In this document: one piece after another, positions 27,935 through 40,864 of the stretch | Numbering within the stretch: position 1 is the first letter of the stretch | Layout: every line of letters starts with the position of its first letter | Origin: Hypomesus transpacificus | Lineage: Eukaryota > Chordata > Actinopteri > Osmeriformes > Osmeridae | Reading direction: 5' to 3' | Length of the DNA stretch: 64,000 nucleotides | Assembly: GCF_021917145.1 (NCBI RefSeq) | Contig: NC_061062.1 | Location: forward strand, 7,881,428 to 7,945,427 | Notes under the pieces: model-generated | The model's database searches: none | What the model saw: only the letters and a program-made list of their open reading frames with translations | Told to the model about the DNA's origin: nothing | Program-made: the position numbers and the translations under genes

Positions 27935-28560
27935 CAAAACTTATTTTTGATTCCCAGTCAGATTGTGTGCATAGTTGCTGTTTCTAATATCTTGGATATA
28001 GACTAAAATTGTATGTGTTTTTAAATTTATGAAAACAAAGTAACCCTTTAAAGGGAGCGCATTTTGCGACAAGGTATTTCAGCCTAGGCTAACCTAAGTT
28101 TTATTCACAACAGCTTCTGGACGTGCCAGTCTGTAACAGAGCCTACAAGGCTGATGGAGCACTGCTAAATGGCAATAAGCCTGTGGTGAAAAGATATATA
28201 GTGTCTCATGTTGGGTGGTTTTTACTATTTATGTAAGATTTTGTCTTGTCTGTCGCCCGTTACATAAGTGTACCTCCTAGCATTATGTTAATATCATTTT
28301 AAATACTTAAAGCTTGGTGCTTTATGCACTTCAATATTACCACTGAAGTGTTTCTTTATAGGAAATTGAAAACCTATGTCAAGGAAAATTTCCAGATTTG
28401 TCATTGATGGAACCGTCCTGTCAGATTTAAGTTACATTTTCCATAATTTCCACTAGAGGGTGATGTTATTTCATTTTTGTGCAAACAGCCTGTCTTACTT
28501 AAATATATATGTAAATTAAAGCTTTAATAGGTAAATTGAAATGCCTCCAGCTCAATTTAA

Positions 28561-29235
28561 GTGGTTTCACAAAATTTTGCTCGCGCGCAGTGCGAGTTTT
28601 GCTCGCGAAGTGTATTTCTGCTCATTCAACTGATTTCTGTTCACGCAAGTCTAGATTACTTTTGACAATTTGGGGGTGGTTTTGAAAACTTGAGGCGGAA
28701 ACCTATGGAGGCACTGCCCTCTTATGTTTGGTCACTTTCAACGCGATAGCATTGCACCAGAGAATGTCTGATCGCACCCTGAGGGACATCCTTGTACCTT
28801 TATTGATAGCTTTCTTTACAGGAAGCACGGAGTGATACTTACCAACTCCAGACAGTGGATGGAACAATGGCGACGACACCTGAAGATGTACATGTGGGCC
28901 TAAGTGATATTGAACGATGATCGGGGGCCTCGTCTAACAATCCAATAATTGAAACGGAATCTGTCTATTAAGGTACAAGGATGTCCCTGTGGGTGTGGTC
29001 GCGTTGAAAGCGACCAATAATAAGCGGGTCAGTGCCACCATAGATTTCCGCCCCAAATTGTCAAAAGTAATTTTAACTCGCGCGAGCAGAATTTCACTGC
29101 TCGAGCAGCTTGTCAAGCGTTCGCTCGCAACTGTTTCTACAACTCTCGGTTGTTGAATTTGTGCGCGAGTATGCGAGTGATGAGTTAATATCTGCGTGTG
29201 AAGTAATCTACGCACTCTCGATTTATGACACAAAT
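28561..29235. mobile_element. Long foldback (MITE-like) element
   Basis: Two arms of about 110-155 nt, roughly 28655-28810 and 28961-29073, are imperfect reverse complements. Examples are GGGACATCCTTGTACCTTTA with its partner TAAGGTACAAGGATGTCCC, and TTTTGACAATTTGGGG with CCCCAAATTGTCAAAA. Outside the arms both ends are rich in GCTCGCGCG/CGCGCGAGC motifs. There is no transposase frame. The transposon family was not identified. It lies immediately upstream of the L2-like LINE tail. Confidence 0.7.
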
Positions 29236-29244
29236 CTGACGCCA

Positions 29245-29867
29245 TAGCCCTATAATGCAGCCTTACACCCCCACCCGCCACCTACGGTCTTCTTCAGACA
29301 ACCGCCTAGTGGTCCCACCTCTCAAGACCGCCCGGTCCCAGCACAAGCTCTTCTCCTGCCTGGCACCCCAGTGGTGGAATCAACTCCCCACCTCCATCAG
29401 AGACACGGACTGTCTCTCCACCTTCAAGAGAAGGCTCAAGACGCACTTGTTCCGGGAGTACAATGGTACTTAGGAATGGTTTGCTGAACCCAACGCTAGT
29501 TTCCTCAAGGTTCACAATGACTCTTGCTTAGACTGTTGCTCTTGTTGGTTAGTGGTAGCTGATTTAAACTGTTGTATTCTTTTTTTTTTAGTTAATCCTA
29601 TTTGTATTGCTTTCCTACAGGTACACCTGCATTTAGAGATTAATGTTGTGTAATTTTAACTTGTTTAACTACATGCTCTTATGGTTTCTTCCCTTTAGCA
29701 CTATGTTTTGGTTGTTCACAATATGTACTTCTTGTTTTTGACTACCCGCAATGCTGTGGGGCTATCTTGTTGTTATTATCAGTGACCTATGCACTTTGTG
29801 AAGCTCTCTCTTGGAAGTCGCTTTGGATAAAAGCGTCTGCTAAATGAATAAATGTAATGTAAATGTA
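29245..29867 (+). mobile_element. 3' end of an L2-like non-LTR retrotransposon
   Basis: An open frame at 29255-29473 encodes the typical C-terminal segment of fish L2-clade reverse transcriptases: LRSSSDN..VVPPLKTARS, FSCLAPQWWNQLP, TFKRRLKTHLF. After the stop comes a 3' tail with GTCGCTTTGGATAAAAGCGT and CTGCTAAATG ending in TGTAATGTAAATG repeats. Only the last ~70 codons and the tail remain, so it is a 5'-truncated, dead copy. The same tail type caps the SINE at 40643-40786. Confidence 0.8.
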
Positions 29868-29869
29868 AA

Positions 29870-32800
29870 TAATTTGTCAACAAACATTTGGTCCAGAGCT
29901 ACCTGAATCCGTAGATTATCAGATTTTTTAATGGCAGATTTTAATTAATTTGGACTCATCTGTCCAATGGAAATGGACCCATATGAGTATTTTGGCTTTT
30001 TGTGTGTTTAAGCATCTTGATAACATTACATGATAGAATAATGTAGGCCTACATAAAAGACTGGAGATCCTTTTTTTCGATAAACTGGTTGAATGAATGA
30101 TCTTTATATTGGAGCCACCTGAAACTCCACACATTTGAGTTGTATTACAGGATTTAGGAAAATCACCCCCTCCAAATCAAATTACTTCTATGTCTGCCAA
30201 CAATTTTGAAATAGACAGCTTTAGCATTTCTATGTAGAATAATGTAAGATTTCGTAAAATGTTCCAATGTTCCATTGGAAATCAATTCGAAATTGTGAGT
30301 GGATATCAACATATTTTGAAGACCTGTACATTAGATGATTCATTTCAAGGGTCTTTGACAGCTTTAATTCATTCCCACTAGTATAAGGATCAATTGTAGG
30401 ATTTGTTTTCCAGTAAAATAAATAATGTAGGGGTTTATAACAATCCGTTCTAAGTGGTTGTGGGCGAGTTATCCAAGGTGGGATGAATTAAACATAAAGC
30501 CTCGGTGTGGACTTTTACAAAACAAACATGGAGACATTTGAGGAAGAATTTAGTGATTGAATAAACAAATCTGGTTAATATTTTTGTGACATTAAGGACT
30601 TCTGTGTGTCATCCATAAATTGTAATTTTTAAAATAGTAAAATACAGATCTTAATCAACGTTTGTTTTCTTAATGTTTCTGATGAAACACAGAAAAGACA
30701 ACTGGTTTGCAGAATAGTGCCATTTCCCTGACATAAATGACCGACTTAAGCATTAAACCAACAGCCAGCAAACTGAAAATACGCGTCACAGGAAATGTAA
30801 TGGAAATCGAGTCTTTAGGGTACTGGATTGTATATAAATGTATTTACTAAAGTCTGTTTGATGTATATACATAAATATGATATGAATGTACTAATAAATT
30901 AAACTGTAGAGTAATCATTTAGTTTGTTGTGTGATCTCACAGTTCACACGCACCAGCGTTGCTCTGCTCTTTCTATTTTGGTCTTCTTCCTCAGTCTTCT
31001 GTGTCAGCTGCCTCATGAGAAGGCAGCAAGCAGACTGTCAGCCCAAATAAGGATAGCTATGTTCTAGGCTTGCAAGATACAAATAAAATCCACTGAGACA
31101 CCAACCCCACAGGTAAATGTTAATGTAGCTGATACAATACTGTTGCTTTAACACCTCCCTGTGGCACTCTCATTCTGGTATCTGCGCAAGCTGCCAGGTG
31201 TCCCAAAAGATAGAAGGGAGCATGTCAGAGGAAAATACACATGAAAGACAAAAATATGACTGAGTGCAAAAGGTGTACAATTATAAAGGGGCCTGCTGAA
31301 CATGTGTCATAAAGGAAGTTGTCAAATAAAGTGAGGGGAGAAGAGAAAGAGCCAGGGTGGGAGGGACCGAAAAAACCTCCTTGTGGATTTTGTTTTACCC
31401 ATTCAGAGCTGTGAGGTTGGACTAAGCTTGATCAGCTCACAGGTGATGAGCAAGAGGAAAGTAAGGAGGGGGGAGGATCTGAAGAAAGAGAGGAGGGAGC
31501 TGAACTGAACCTCGACTGCGTCTCAACCAAGGAGCTCACACCAGTAAAGAAACCCTCTCTTTTTTTCTTCATATGTGCTCTTTCTGCTTCCTCATCTCCG
31601 CTTATCCTCCTCTCGATCACTGCCCTAAATCCTGTCTCACCCCGGGGTTCGGCGGTGTCTCGTTGAACGAGCGGAGACAGGACAGTGCGACCCTTGCGAT
31701 GAGATGTGCAGTAATCAAAGAGAAGGAGATAAAAGGATATTGTTTCCATGAAGGGCAGAGTGGATGGATGACACAAAGAGGATTGAGCGGGCACTCGGAG
31801 GCTGTGTATGAGCGTCAAAGTGTGTGTGTGTACAGCTGTGCGCGCATGTGTAAGTGCCAGCTCGGCAGGGTGCCCTCTCAGTGAGATAAATCAGAGTATG
31901 GATTTGGGAATTGGCAGCAACACTTAAAAGGTAAGAACCATTTATGCCGTAGTTGTCACTGAGTGTACGGAGGCAAGATTATATATTTTTTTTTCTTGTT
32001 CGGACGAGGGGAAGGAAAGCCAGCTGTACAATTGTTGTTAATCTGTTACTGACAGACCGTAAACCAAAAATAACATTTAAAAGGCACATCAATTTAATCA
32101 GTCTGTTGTCGTCTCCGGCGTATAAGTACTTTGTGGGTGGGTGATTTCATCATCATCGTCATCGTCTGTTGTGGGGTGGGGGTGGGTGATGGGGGGTGCT
32201 GAATAGGCGTAGTCTTGTTCTGTGAGTGATGTATTAGATTATGGGCCAGTGCCAGTCACCCCTGTTACATTAAATGAGGGTCAATACTTTGCGTAAACTG
32301 TAGGCAGTAAGGGAGACTGAATGAGAGTGTGAATGTTGTGAAATTCAAGTTATGCATAAAAAGGAGTTGTGTGTGAATAAAACGTTTTTTAAATGTTGGA
32401 ATATAATGATAATATTTGAATAAAGATGGAATGATTTATGACCTAATAAATGTAAGTACATTGACTTACTTAACAAATGGTATAGTTTCTGAAGAAAAAC
32501 AATCCTTTGTGTTGTGATCCATTGGGTTATTGATGATTATCTGGACAAAGAGGCAATAAACGTATTGATGAGAGTGTCAGATTAAATAGATTTAAAAGCA
32601 GGTACATCAAACATCAGAAGATTAGCCAAGTACATTTTCTGCTCGTTATTTTGTGTGGACAAGGTCTCCTGTGTACCTACTGTAAATATAGTATGAGGTG
32701 AGATTCTAAATGGCCATAGGTCTTCATGCAGAGGATAACTTGTGAAAACCTCACACCGTTCTCTCTTGACCTTAAACATGAGATATCGAACTGAATTATA

Positions 32801-34020
32801 AATGAGCTCCTGACGAGGTCTCCAGCCATGGCTTGCCAACTTTATATGTCTGCTATCGACAAGCTAATGGAGAAGAGAGTATGAATAACCAGTAAAAAGC
32901 GTTACCACGGCAGCCGTGCAGGCATGACTGTGTAGTGCGTGTGTATGTGTGTGTAAGGTGTTTCCAAGGCAACCTGTCAGGGGTGTGTTTTCTCCCTTGA
33001 GACAGTGAGGAGCAGAGAGGAGAGAACTGTCTCCTTAGAGGGGGAAGGGAATCTGAGAAGTAAACGAGGGGGGGGGGCATATTGTTTTCTGCCTCTCTTT
33101 TGACAGATATTGTTATCTCTTCCTCTCATGCACCTGTCCATCTCTATCCATCCATTAAAAAAGAAACAATTCACAATGCATGTGAGGCTTTATAGACGCC
33201 ACAGTGAGGAGGAGGATATGAGCTGAACCCCAGGGAGTGGCAGATAGATGCAAATTGTGATAAAAGCCTGCAGAGTTTAATGTTTCCCTCTCTCTTCTCT
33301 TGTTTACGAAATATAGATGCAAGGAAGTTGCAGCGTTTTAAGCTTACCCAATGTAGCTATTACCCTTAAATTAAGCCAGAGTGTTTGATTGTTATTAGTG
33401 ACAGTATTTGCAGTTTGTAGGGAAGGTGAGGTTCCTCTGTCGTGTCCTTAGTTGTGGATGATTAGCATTGCAGATGTACTTTCCGTGGGCGTTTGATTCA
33501 ACAAACTCAAGGTTCCCCCATCTGTCTGCGATAGGAACAGGGTTCTAGATTCAGCACTGTTATGCAGATATGAACAGTATTTAACTTATGCCCTCAAAGG
33601 GCCTACATTTACATACATGTCTACCTCACACACATCCTTTACTATATACACAGACATGAGCAGGTGTGGATTGGATCAATTCAAGAATTATGACCATTCA
33701 GAGGCAGAACCAGGAAGGGGGTAGTTATTCTTATATCACACTGGTCTATCTACTGTTTGTTGCTGGCGTCATGGTGTCTGCATTTCTTCTCCGGTAGTTT
33801 TCATGATTCGGCTGCCACAGAATATCAGTAACCTGCAAAGAATCTAACACACATGACCAACACAGCTTAAAATGTGGTTTCCATGTAGATTCCATGAAAA
33901 AGATTCTATGCCACAGGTGTTTGATAATGAATAAAAACGTACCTGACTTATGTATTTCTAAGGGCAGCGACTGAAAACACTAAGGCCGCGAAAAAGAAAC
34001 CACAAAGGCTGCACGGTATT
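29870..34020. other. Gene-poor DNA with a possible lingo2 5' exon
   Basis: No coding exon was recognised. At 31900-31935 a purine-rich stretch ends CTTAAAAG in front of a consensus donor GTAAGAACC (31931). It follows a moderately GC-rich block (about 31440-31900), so it may be a non-coding first exon of lingo2. This is inference only; no transcript evidence is visible. TG-rich simple sequence lies at about 32938-32955, and a G-rich run at 33069-33077. Confidence 0.25.
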
Positions 34021-34240
34021 GTCTAATGTTCCATGGTAACAGCCAAGGTACTGGTGTATCATCTAATGCTTCATGGTAACAGCTAAGATGCTGGTGTATC
34101 GTTCAACGCTCCATGGTAACAGCTAAGGTGCTAGTGTATCTTCTAACGCTCCATGGTAATAGCTAAGGTGCTAGTGTATCGTCTAACGCTCCATGGTAAT
34201 AGCTAAGCTGCTGGTGTATCGTCTAACGCTCCATGTTAAT
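34021..34240 (+). repeat. 40-bp minisatellite, about 5.5 copies
   Basis: The core CCATGGTAAC or a one-base variant recurs at 34031, 34071, 34111, 34151, 34191 and 34231, exactly every 40 bases. Units contain AGCTAAGGTGCT and GTGTATCGTCTAACGCT. Copies differ by a few substitutions; the outer ones are most diverged. Confidence 0.95.
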
Positions 34241-34941
34241 GTAAAGAATTTGATATCTTGCTCTCACATATTATCGGGAACCCACTGAGACCAGAATAAC
34301 TTCATATTGAGCAAGCTGGTGCCTTTAACCAATCGAGTGACCAATTATGCAAAATGTAAAGTAACTATGCAGAGATTTAGAATTCAAAATTCACAAAGTT
34401 GAGACTTAATACATTTTTTCTTCTTTTTTTCCCTTATGAGTCTCAATATATTTGCTGACCCTTTTACCCAGCTGGCTAAGATCTTTAGGTGTGCTTGTTT
34501 TTATAGTTAATGAAAATTAACAATGGCAATAATAAAAGGAAAACTTAATCGGGGGGAAACCGGGGTCAAACACTACCTCAGGATCAGAGCACAGAGACTC
34601 CTGTTGCCCATCAACCTGTTGCAAATGTCCAGTCATTGGAGGAATAAAATAGCAGACTTCAGACCTCAGAGGGCAACTCAAATATCAGTGAGATAAAACA
34701 CTCTCCCGTCAACATGTTTTCAAGCATTTTCCAAAAGTCTTCCACAAGGAAAAATCTAAAAACACGTCTCTGTACTGCGCATGAGTAAAACGTATGTCAC
34801 CTCAATGTTTATTTATTTATTATTATGTACAAACTGACATTAATCTTTTAAGGACAAGGCCTCACACACTCAACAAGACACAGGTCCAGGTAATCAGGCA
34901 CAGGGGAAGACTGGGGCAGGGAGAAACATGAAAGCTCAAAC

Positions 34942-34965
34942 GGGGGGGGGGGGGGGGGGGGGGGG
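34942..34965 (+). repeat. Run of 24 consecutive G
   Basis: There are 24 uninterrupted G on the plus strand (C24 on the minus). Such a run can form G-quadruplex structures and is prone to length error in sequencing, so its exact length should be treated as approximate. Confidence 0.9.
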
Positions 34966-37900
34966 CAGCCGTGGGAGTGACAGCAGCTGCATCTGTTCTG
35001 TGGATGTCACGGCCTGGACTGACCTGTCCAACAGCACACTCCTTGCAGATGGCCTTGGGGAAGATGAAAGCCAAAGCCACAGCTTCAGTGTCATTAAGGA
35101 TGAGTAGGCTACACCATGCTGCACTAGAGAGTTTACATACCCTATCATGAATATTAGCTTTTTTTCATTATTTGCTGTTTGAAAATGTATCAAGGGCAGT
35201 GCGTATCTACATGCAATGTATATTGTATATTTTCGCATTTAAGACTGTAATTTGTCTGTATCAACAGATCGGTTTGAGTTTTGGCTTAATGATTGCTCAT
35301 TTGAGGTTTGGTAGCTTTGGTTGTCTTCATTTTGAAGATTATCTGCAAAATGAAGGTGTGCTAAGAAATAAAGAGGAATGATAGCAATGCAAATCAAATT
35401 TTTATGTTTAACAATAAGAAACTAAGTAGAAATACGTTTTCTAAAGTTAAAGGTGTTTTTTAGAGAACTGAGAATACATTTAATGAGAGACAAGTTGGGG
35501 GGAAAAATATTATTTGACAAGAGAGAACCTATGAGAACAGAAGAAGGTTCCTTAGAAAGATAGCTCTGCCAAAATAAATATTTATGAATTTCACAGTAAG
35601 ACTGAGTTGAATGAGTCAAGAGTTGCCGTTGGGACATAGACAATTTGATGAGGGAATGTTGCAAGTGTGTGGACTTTTCCCTAATCTTGTGAAAAGTGTT
35701 AGCATTTCACATCATCACTAGGCTTGTCAGCTACTTGGGGGATTCATTTGCAAACCAGTCCCATGTATCAGTGTGTAACTATCTTTCCAAATTTAAATTT
35801 AGTAGCTGTCATGCTGTACAGTTTTAACTCATACTTGCATTACAATTAACTTAAAAACATGATATTCTGACAAATGTATGAACTGCACATCTTGAGTGGT
35901 GTTAGTAGTCTGACTGATGATTTCATAGACTGATAAAAATAGTTTGGGGGTTCTGGGGCTGTTCTGCTCCAATCTGTTGTTTCTGTGTTATAATGCAGAA
36001 CTTTACAAATTATTAAAACATTTTAATCACCTATGTTTTTATGTCTGCTTGATGAACAGAAAACCTTAATAAGCTTTTTAGTAAGAACCTAAGTCACTGA
36101 CAAAAACCTTGTATGTGTATGTATATATTTTTTTTACAGTGCAACAAATTCTGTGAGTGACAGTAGAGACTACTAATCCCCCAGAATGATTTGGTGACGG
36201 GAGAGTGCTAATCCTCAGACACCATTCAGAGCCAGAGAACCCTGCTTAATCCCCCTGGTATGCATCAGACGTCAGAAGAGGGGACGTTAACTGGCTCTCC
36301 TCAGGAATACAGAGTCATGAAGTAGGGCTAGTCATCCATAAGGAGATAGTACCAACATACAGAAGTTGTTGTGACGATGAACACTGTCCTCAAAGCCCCT
36401 TTCCTGCTTAAAGTGTTATGTTATTTTATAAACCTTAATAGTGAATTACATCAATAGCCACATATCCAAGTACCAAACAGTTAGAAAGCAAGAAGACAAA
36501 ATAGGCTGTTATGTGACGCAGTACACATCAGAAAGACAATTTAAACCACATACGTTTGTCATAGAGATATGAAGAAAAATCTGATTTTGGCTGCCTCACT
36601 GGAGCACGTACACCTGATAATCCTTCTTGAATTCGTGCATTGATCTATTGATTGTGTCTTTATTTATGTGGCCATAAACACTATCTGAACAGTTGTGTCA
36701 ACTATATTGTCAACTGAAACAATTGACCTTTCGCAAAACCCCTCTCCAAAATGGCCTTGACCAATCCTACCATTGCAACTGATCGCTACTTGAAGAAGGT
36801 CATTAAGGTACGAAATGGGGAATTTTGTCATTTTTCCTTTCCTAAGCCAAAATCCTGGAGGAAAGATGCTGGCAGTGGATAGAACAATGTGGGAGGCCCC
36901 ACTCCCAGTTAATACTTTAAAGATCAACAAACACTTTTGTTTGCTCCAACTAATCTAATTTGCTAATCTGTTGTCATTGTCTATTTGATAATTTATTAGA
37001 TGTGAGACTTTCAATTCAAAATTAGAGAATGTTATGGATATAATGCAAGTTTGTCACTCTTAGCTAGCTAATATGGTAGTTTTTCAGCCCTCGGGGACCC
37101 CTAAATGGGCTGTGGCCTACAATGCCCATGTAAAAGATTCACCTCTTAAAACGACTCATATAGTGAACCATACACCTGTAAAAAATTTACATTCTAACCA
37201 TGGTAGCAATTACTGTCAATATAGGGTGTAAAACTAATAATATTTTCTGACTTATTAAAATATTTTCTTCTGCTCTAATTTTTGATGAAATACCAAGATT
37301 CCTCAGCTGACTTTCAAAACTTGGGACTCAGTCAATACATTGGATCAATATGGCACCACATAATTGCAACAGGCCTCAACTAGGACAGTACAAATGTCTC
37401 CCTGGAGTTTTCTGGCAACTATAAAATTGTTGATAACAAGAGAACAAAGTAAGTAACACTTTACAATAATGGTGCATTCATTAATGCTTCAACTAATGCA
37501 TGAATATCCTAACAACAAGTTCATACATAATTCAGAAGGAACTAAGTTATGTATTCATACATAGCTTCATAGATAGATAGATTCAGTCACACATGGTTTA
37601 CTATTAATTCAATCCGCCATAATGGATCAATTCCTATCAATATCAGGCTACTATGAGAACTAATGCCGTTAGTTAACCATATGAACTAATACCATTAGTT
37701 CATGTGTTGATGATTACCATGCCATTTGTAAAAGCATCTCAATGAGTTTCATGGGGACTTTTTCCTTGTCTTCCACGAGGCTTAAGGTTGGGCAGGGTTA
37801 GGGTACAAACACATTTGTAAATAAATGATGGTGTATGCCATGAAAATGCAAGAGAGAGATACATTTAGTTAGAGAGAAATAGTATGTGCAAGTGTCTTTT

Positions 37901-40576
37901 AAGTTATACTTGATTTATAGACAACAACAAATGGAGATGGGGGCAGGATTCTACAAAACACTTGCTAAGATTGATAAGAAAATATAATACTGGTTAAAAT
38001 TAAATGGAAACTTTTATGAATACCTGCCGTAGCAAAAATAGATAATGAAATGGAAAAAAGGTAATTCAATCTTTCCAGCAGGCATCAAAACAAGACAAGA
38101 TTTTATGTTTTACTTAGTTGCTGTTTGGATCAGCCATCATGCTAAAAGAGGCTGATTATCTTTTATATATAAATGATATGTCGTCCTGCATAATGTTTAA
38201 TATCGTATTGTCATACACATCATTATTACAGAATGATTGACCGGACATGAGCATAACATAGTTTTAAAAAGAAAAATACACCTTTTTATCTTAGTGTTAA
38301 AAACACAGGGAAGATTCCCATGAAACATTCTACTCCACCTCTTAAATAGTCAATGAACCACAAATGCTTTTGTCGTTCCTTCTTGTTCAAAAGCTATGGT
38401 CAACATAGCAACAACAAATCTTGTTTGCCACAACAGACCTTGGAAGACATGCGACTCAAGAAGGAAGCTGTCAATGGCTCTTCAAATCATTGCTCCAGAG
38501 GAAAACAGGTCCACTGGTGCAGAAAGGAGCTGCTTAATTGGCAAAGTTCAGCATGCACAAGCACTAATTAGCAGGGAAACACACAGTTCAACTGTGAAAT
38601 CTCAACAGCCTTCTGATAGCTGGACTGACATTTGCGCTCTGCTGGAGAGTACATTGGTGTTCAAAATGCAATCGCATAGTTTTGCACGACTGCTATACAG
38701 CAGTTAAAAAAAACATGTAGGCTACTTTACATACTTATTCATCAACAATGTACAGCCCATAGCCGATGTCCCATTCAAGAAAAGAATAGCATGGAACACA
38801 ACAGAACTTTGTAGCCCCACCTAAACATGTACAATACTATACTATATGTCTACTAGTGTTACAAACTGCAACGTCATAGTGACAACCACATATTTTTATA
38901 ATTGGCTGCGGTTGCATATACTGTATATCCGTACATACAACAACAGGGGAACAGAAAAAGTTACATCAAGCAGTTATCGTGGATAGCCTAATTACTTATA
39001 TTTCAGGTCAGTCAAGCAAATGTGTGTTACCATGCAGAATATGTTATGGGCTGCGCGCACATTGCTGTGCTAAATGCATATATGTGTATTCTCATGTATA
39101 ATACATATATTATCCATGCAGCTATATACTGTAGTATACGTACATAAAAGGTGAACTTTTGAACTTTAGTTAACACGACAGACACTGCTGACTTTATGAT
39201 AGTGTTTATAAATCACTTTAGGGAAATTGTTGTACATACACATGGGAGGAGGATGACAATGGACAACAGCTGTGTGAGTACATATGACACACAGGTGTGT
39301 TGTTGCTAGGAACCAGGAGTGAGTGGCAGAGACAGACACAACCCACGCCACATGCACACAGAGAGTGACAGGGAACACAGGGAAAACACAAGGGAAGCAC
39401 TGGGGCATGGTTGTGGCCAATAGGAATGCTTACTGAAATACTGTTATACTGATGCTCTTCTAACCCTTGTTTTTTGCAGTACTTTGTACATGTACTTCTA
39501 CATCTGAATGTCACTTTTTTGGGGATAAGCCATTGGTTTAATGATGTAAACATAAAACTAAGTACTAGTGAACGATGAAATATAAATTCAAATATAATGT
39601 TAATTATTCAAATTAGCGTTCCCATGACTTGCAGGTACAGCTACTCTTGGAGCACAGGTTCAATCCATATTCTTGGGCAAAGTGAATAGTGACACAAGTT
39701 GCATTGATACCAACAATTGTGATAAAACATTTTTTTATATTGAAATCAATTTACAACAGCAATTTTTTAAATTAATTTTAATGAGCCAATTGGTGTCTAA
39801 GTCTTCAATTTTGTTTGTGTTAGGAATTCCTATCCCTGCTTTGGAAACAAAGACAGTAATTATTTTCGTTTCAACAGAATTTGAAAGGAAGTGGATGTGA
39901 ATTTATAAATTCTGTAAATTAGGGGTGAAGAGTAGAAAAGTACAAAGTTGACATTGCTTTGAGTTTAGATAGCTGCTTAATTTATGTTTTGTATTTAAAA
40001 GAACAATATACCATTTAATCTAATCATGCATCCAAGTTCCTTTCAGACAACTTATGATGAATGTTTCATGATATTGTAAAGAATTGTATTAGAACATTTG
40101 AGGTTGCAACTCAGCAGGCAAAAAAGCCATAACTAGTGTAAAACAGGCTTTCCAGTTTATCTTGTATTTTACTCTTGGTCTCTCTTCCCCCATCTCTCTC
40201 TGTTACTTCCTCTCGTTTTCACAGTGACTCATGCATCTCCTTTAGGCTCTCATTCACCCGTGAGATTTTCTACAGTTTCGCTCCACCTAATCCAATTCTT
40301 AACATAATCCCCCAAAGCTATCCCTGTAGGCTGCCCATCCAAATGACCCTTCACCCCTCTCATTCTAGGCTTGCATTCTCTGGGATTCTATGTTGCCCAC
40401 ATCCCAACAATTACATTAGCCCCAAGAGATTATGAGTTTGATGGGATCAATAACGGTTACCAGATGCTCTAAACCAGAGCACACCCGAGCAAGCAGGTTG
40501 TCATACAGTGCTAAAGAGAGGCCTGATTGACCGACATATATTTTCCGAATGACCAAAAATACTGACAGACAACCTT
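34966..40576. other. Long stretch without a recognised gene
   Basis: About 5.6 kb, AT-rich on both strands. Around 37444-37560 the sequence AACACTTTACAATAATGG..CATTCATTAATGCTTCAACTA resembles a common fish interspersed repeat. A short ATG frame near 36750 is discussed among the rejected items. Nothing else was identified; any conserved enhancers would need cross-species alignment to see. Confidence 0.4.
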
Positions 40577-40812
40577 AACTACCAATGAGAGGCGGACAGA
40601 TCACCTGAACTACCAATGACAGGTAGACAAATCACCTGAACTGGGGTCAGATGGCTGAGCGGTTAGGGAGTGAGGCTATTAATCAGAAGGTTGTTGGTTC
40701 GATTCCTGGCTGTACTTGCCTTGGGGAGAATCTCCCTGTACTTGCTGTAAGTCGCTCTGGATAAGAGCATCTACTAAATGTAAATGAACTACCAAGGACA
40801 GGTAGACATTTA
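40577..40812 (+). repeat. 31-bp short tandem repeat split by a SINE
   Basis: Copies of AACTACCAATGACAGGTAGA-type units start at 40577 and 40608 (period 31). A third partial copy resumes at 40787, after the SINE. The SINE therefore inserted into an existing tandem array. Confidence 0.8.
40643..40786 (+). mobile_element. tRNA-derived SINE with an L2-type tail
   Basis: The head has polymerase III box A TGGCTGAGCGG (40652-40662) and a perfect box B GGTTCGATTCC (40696-40706), as in tRNA-derived SINEs. The tail GTCGCTCTGGATAAGAGCAT..CTAAATGTAAATG matches the LINE tail at about 29818-29867, which suggests mobilisation by that LINE. TGAACT at 40637-40642 and 40785-40790 is the probable target duplication. 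The length is about 144 bp. Confidence 0.9.
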
Positions 40813-40860
40813 TTAATTTAGCAGACGCTTTTATCCAAAGCGATTTCCAAGAGAAAGCTT
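40808..40860 (-). repeat. LINE/SINE 3' tail fragment in opposite orientation
   Basis: TTTAGCAGACGCTTTTATCC is the reverse complement of the tail at 29828-29850. It lies only ~20 bp after the forward SINE, so the two could form a hairpin. Confidence 0.75.
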
Positions 40861-40864
40861 TACA

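Noticed and set aside
28934-29281. A 115-codon minus-strand frame
   Set aside because: It lies within the foldback element and has no recognisable domain.
36750-36815. Short ATG frame (MALTNPTIATDRYLKK...) followed by a donor-like GTACG
   Set aside because: No protein family was recognised, there are no further exons nearby, and the length is within chance expectation.
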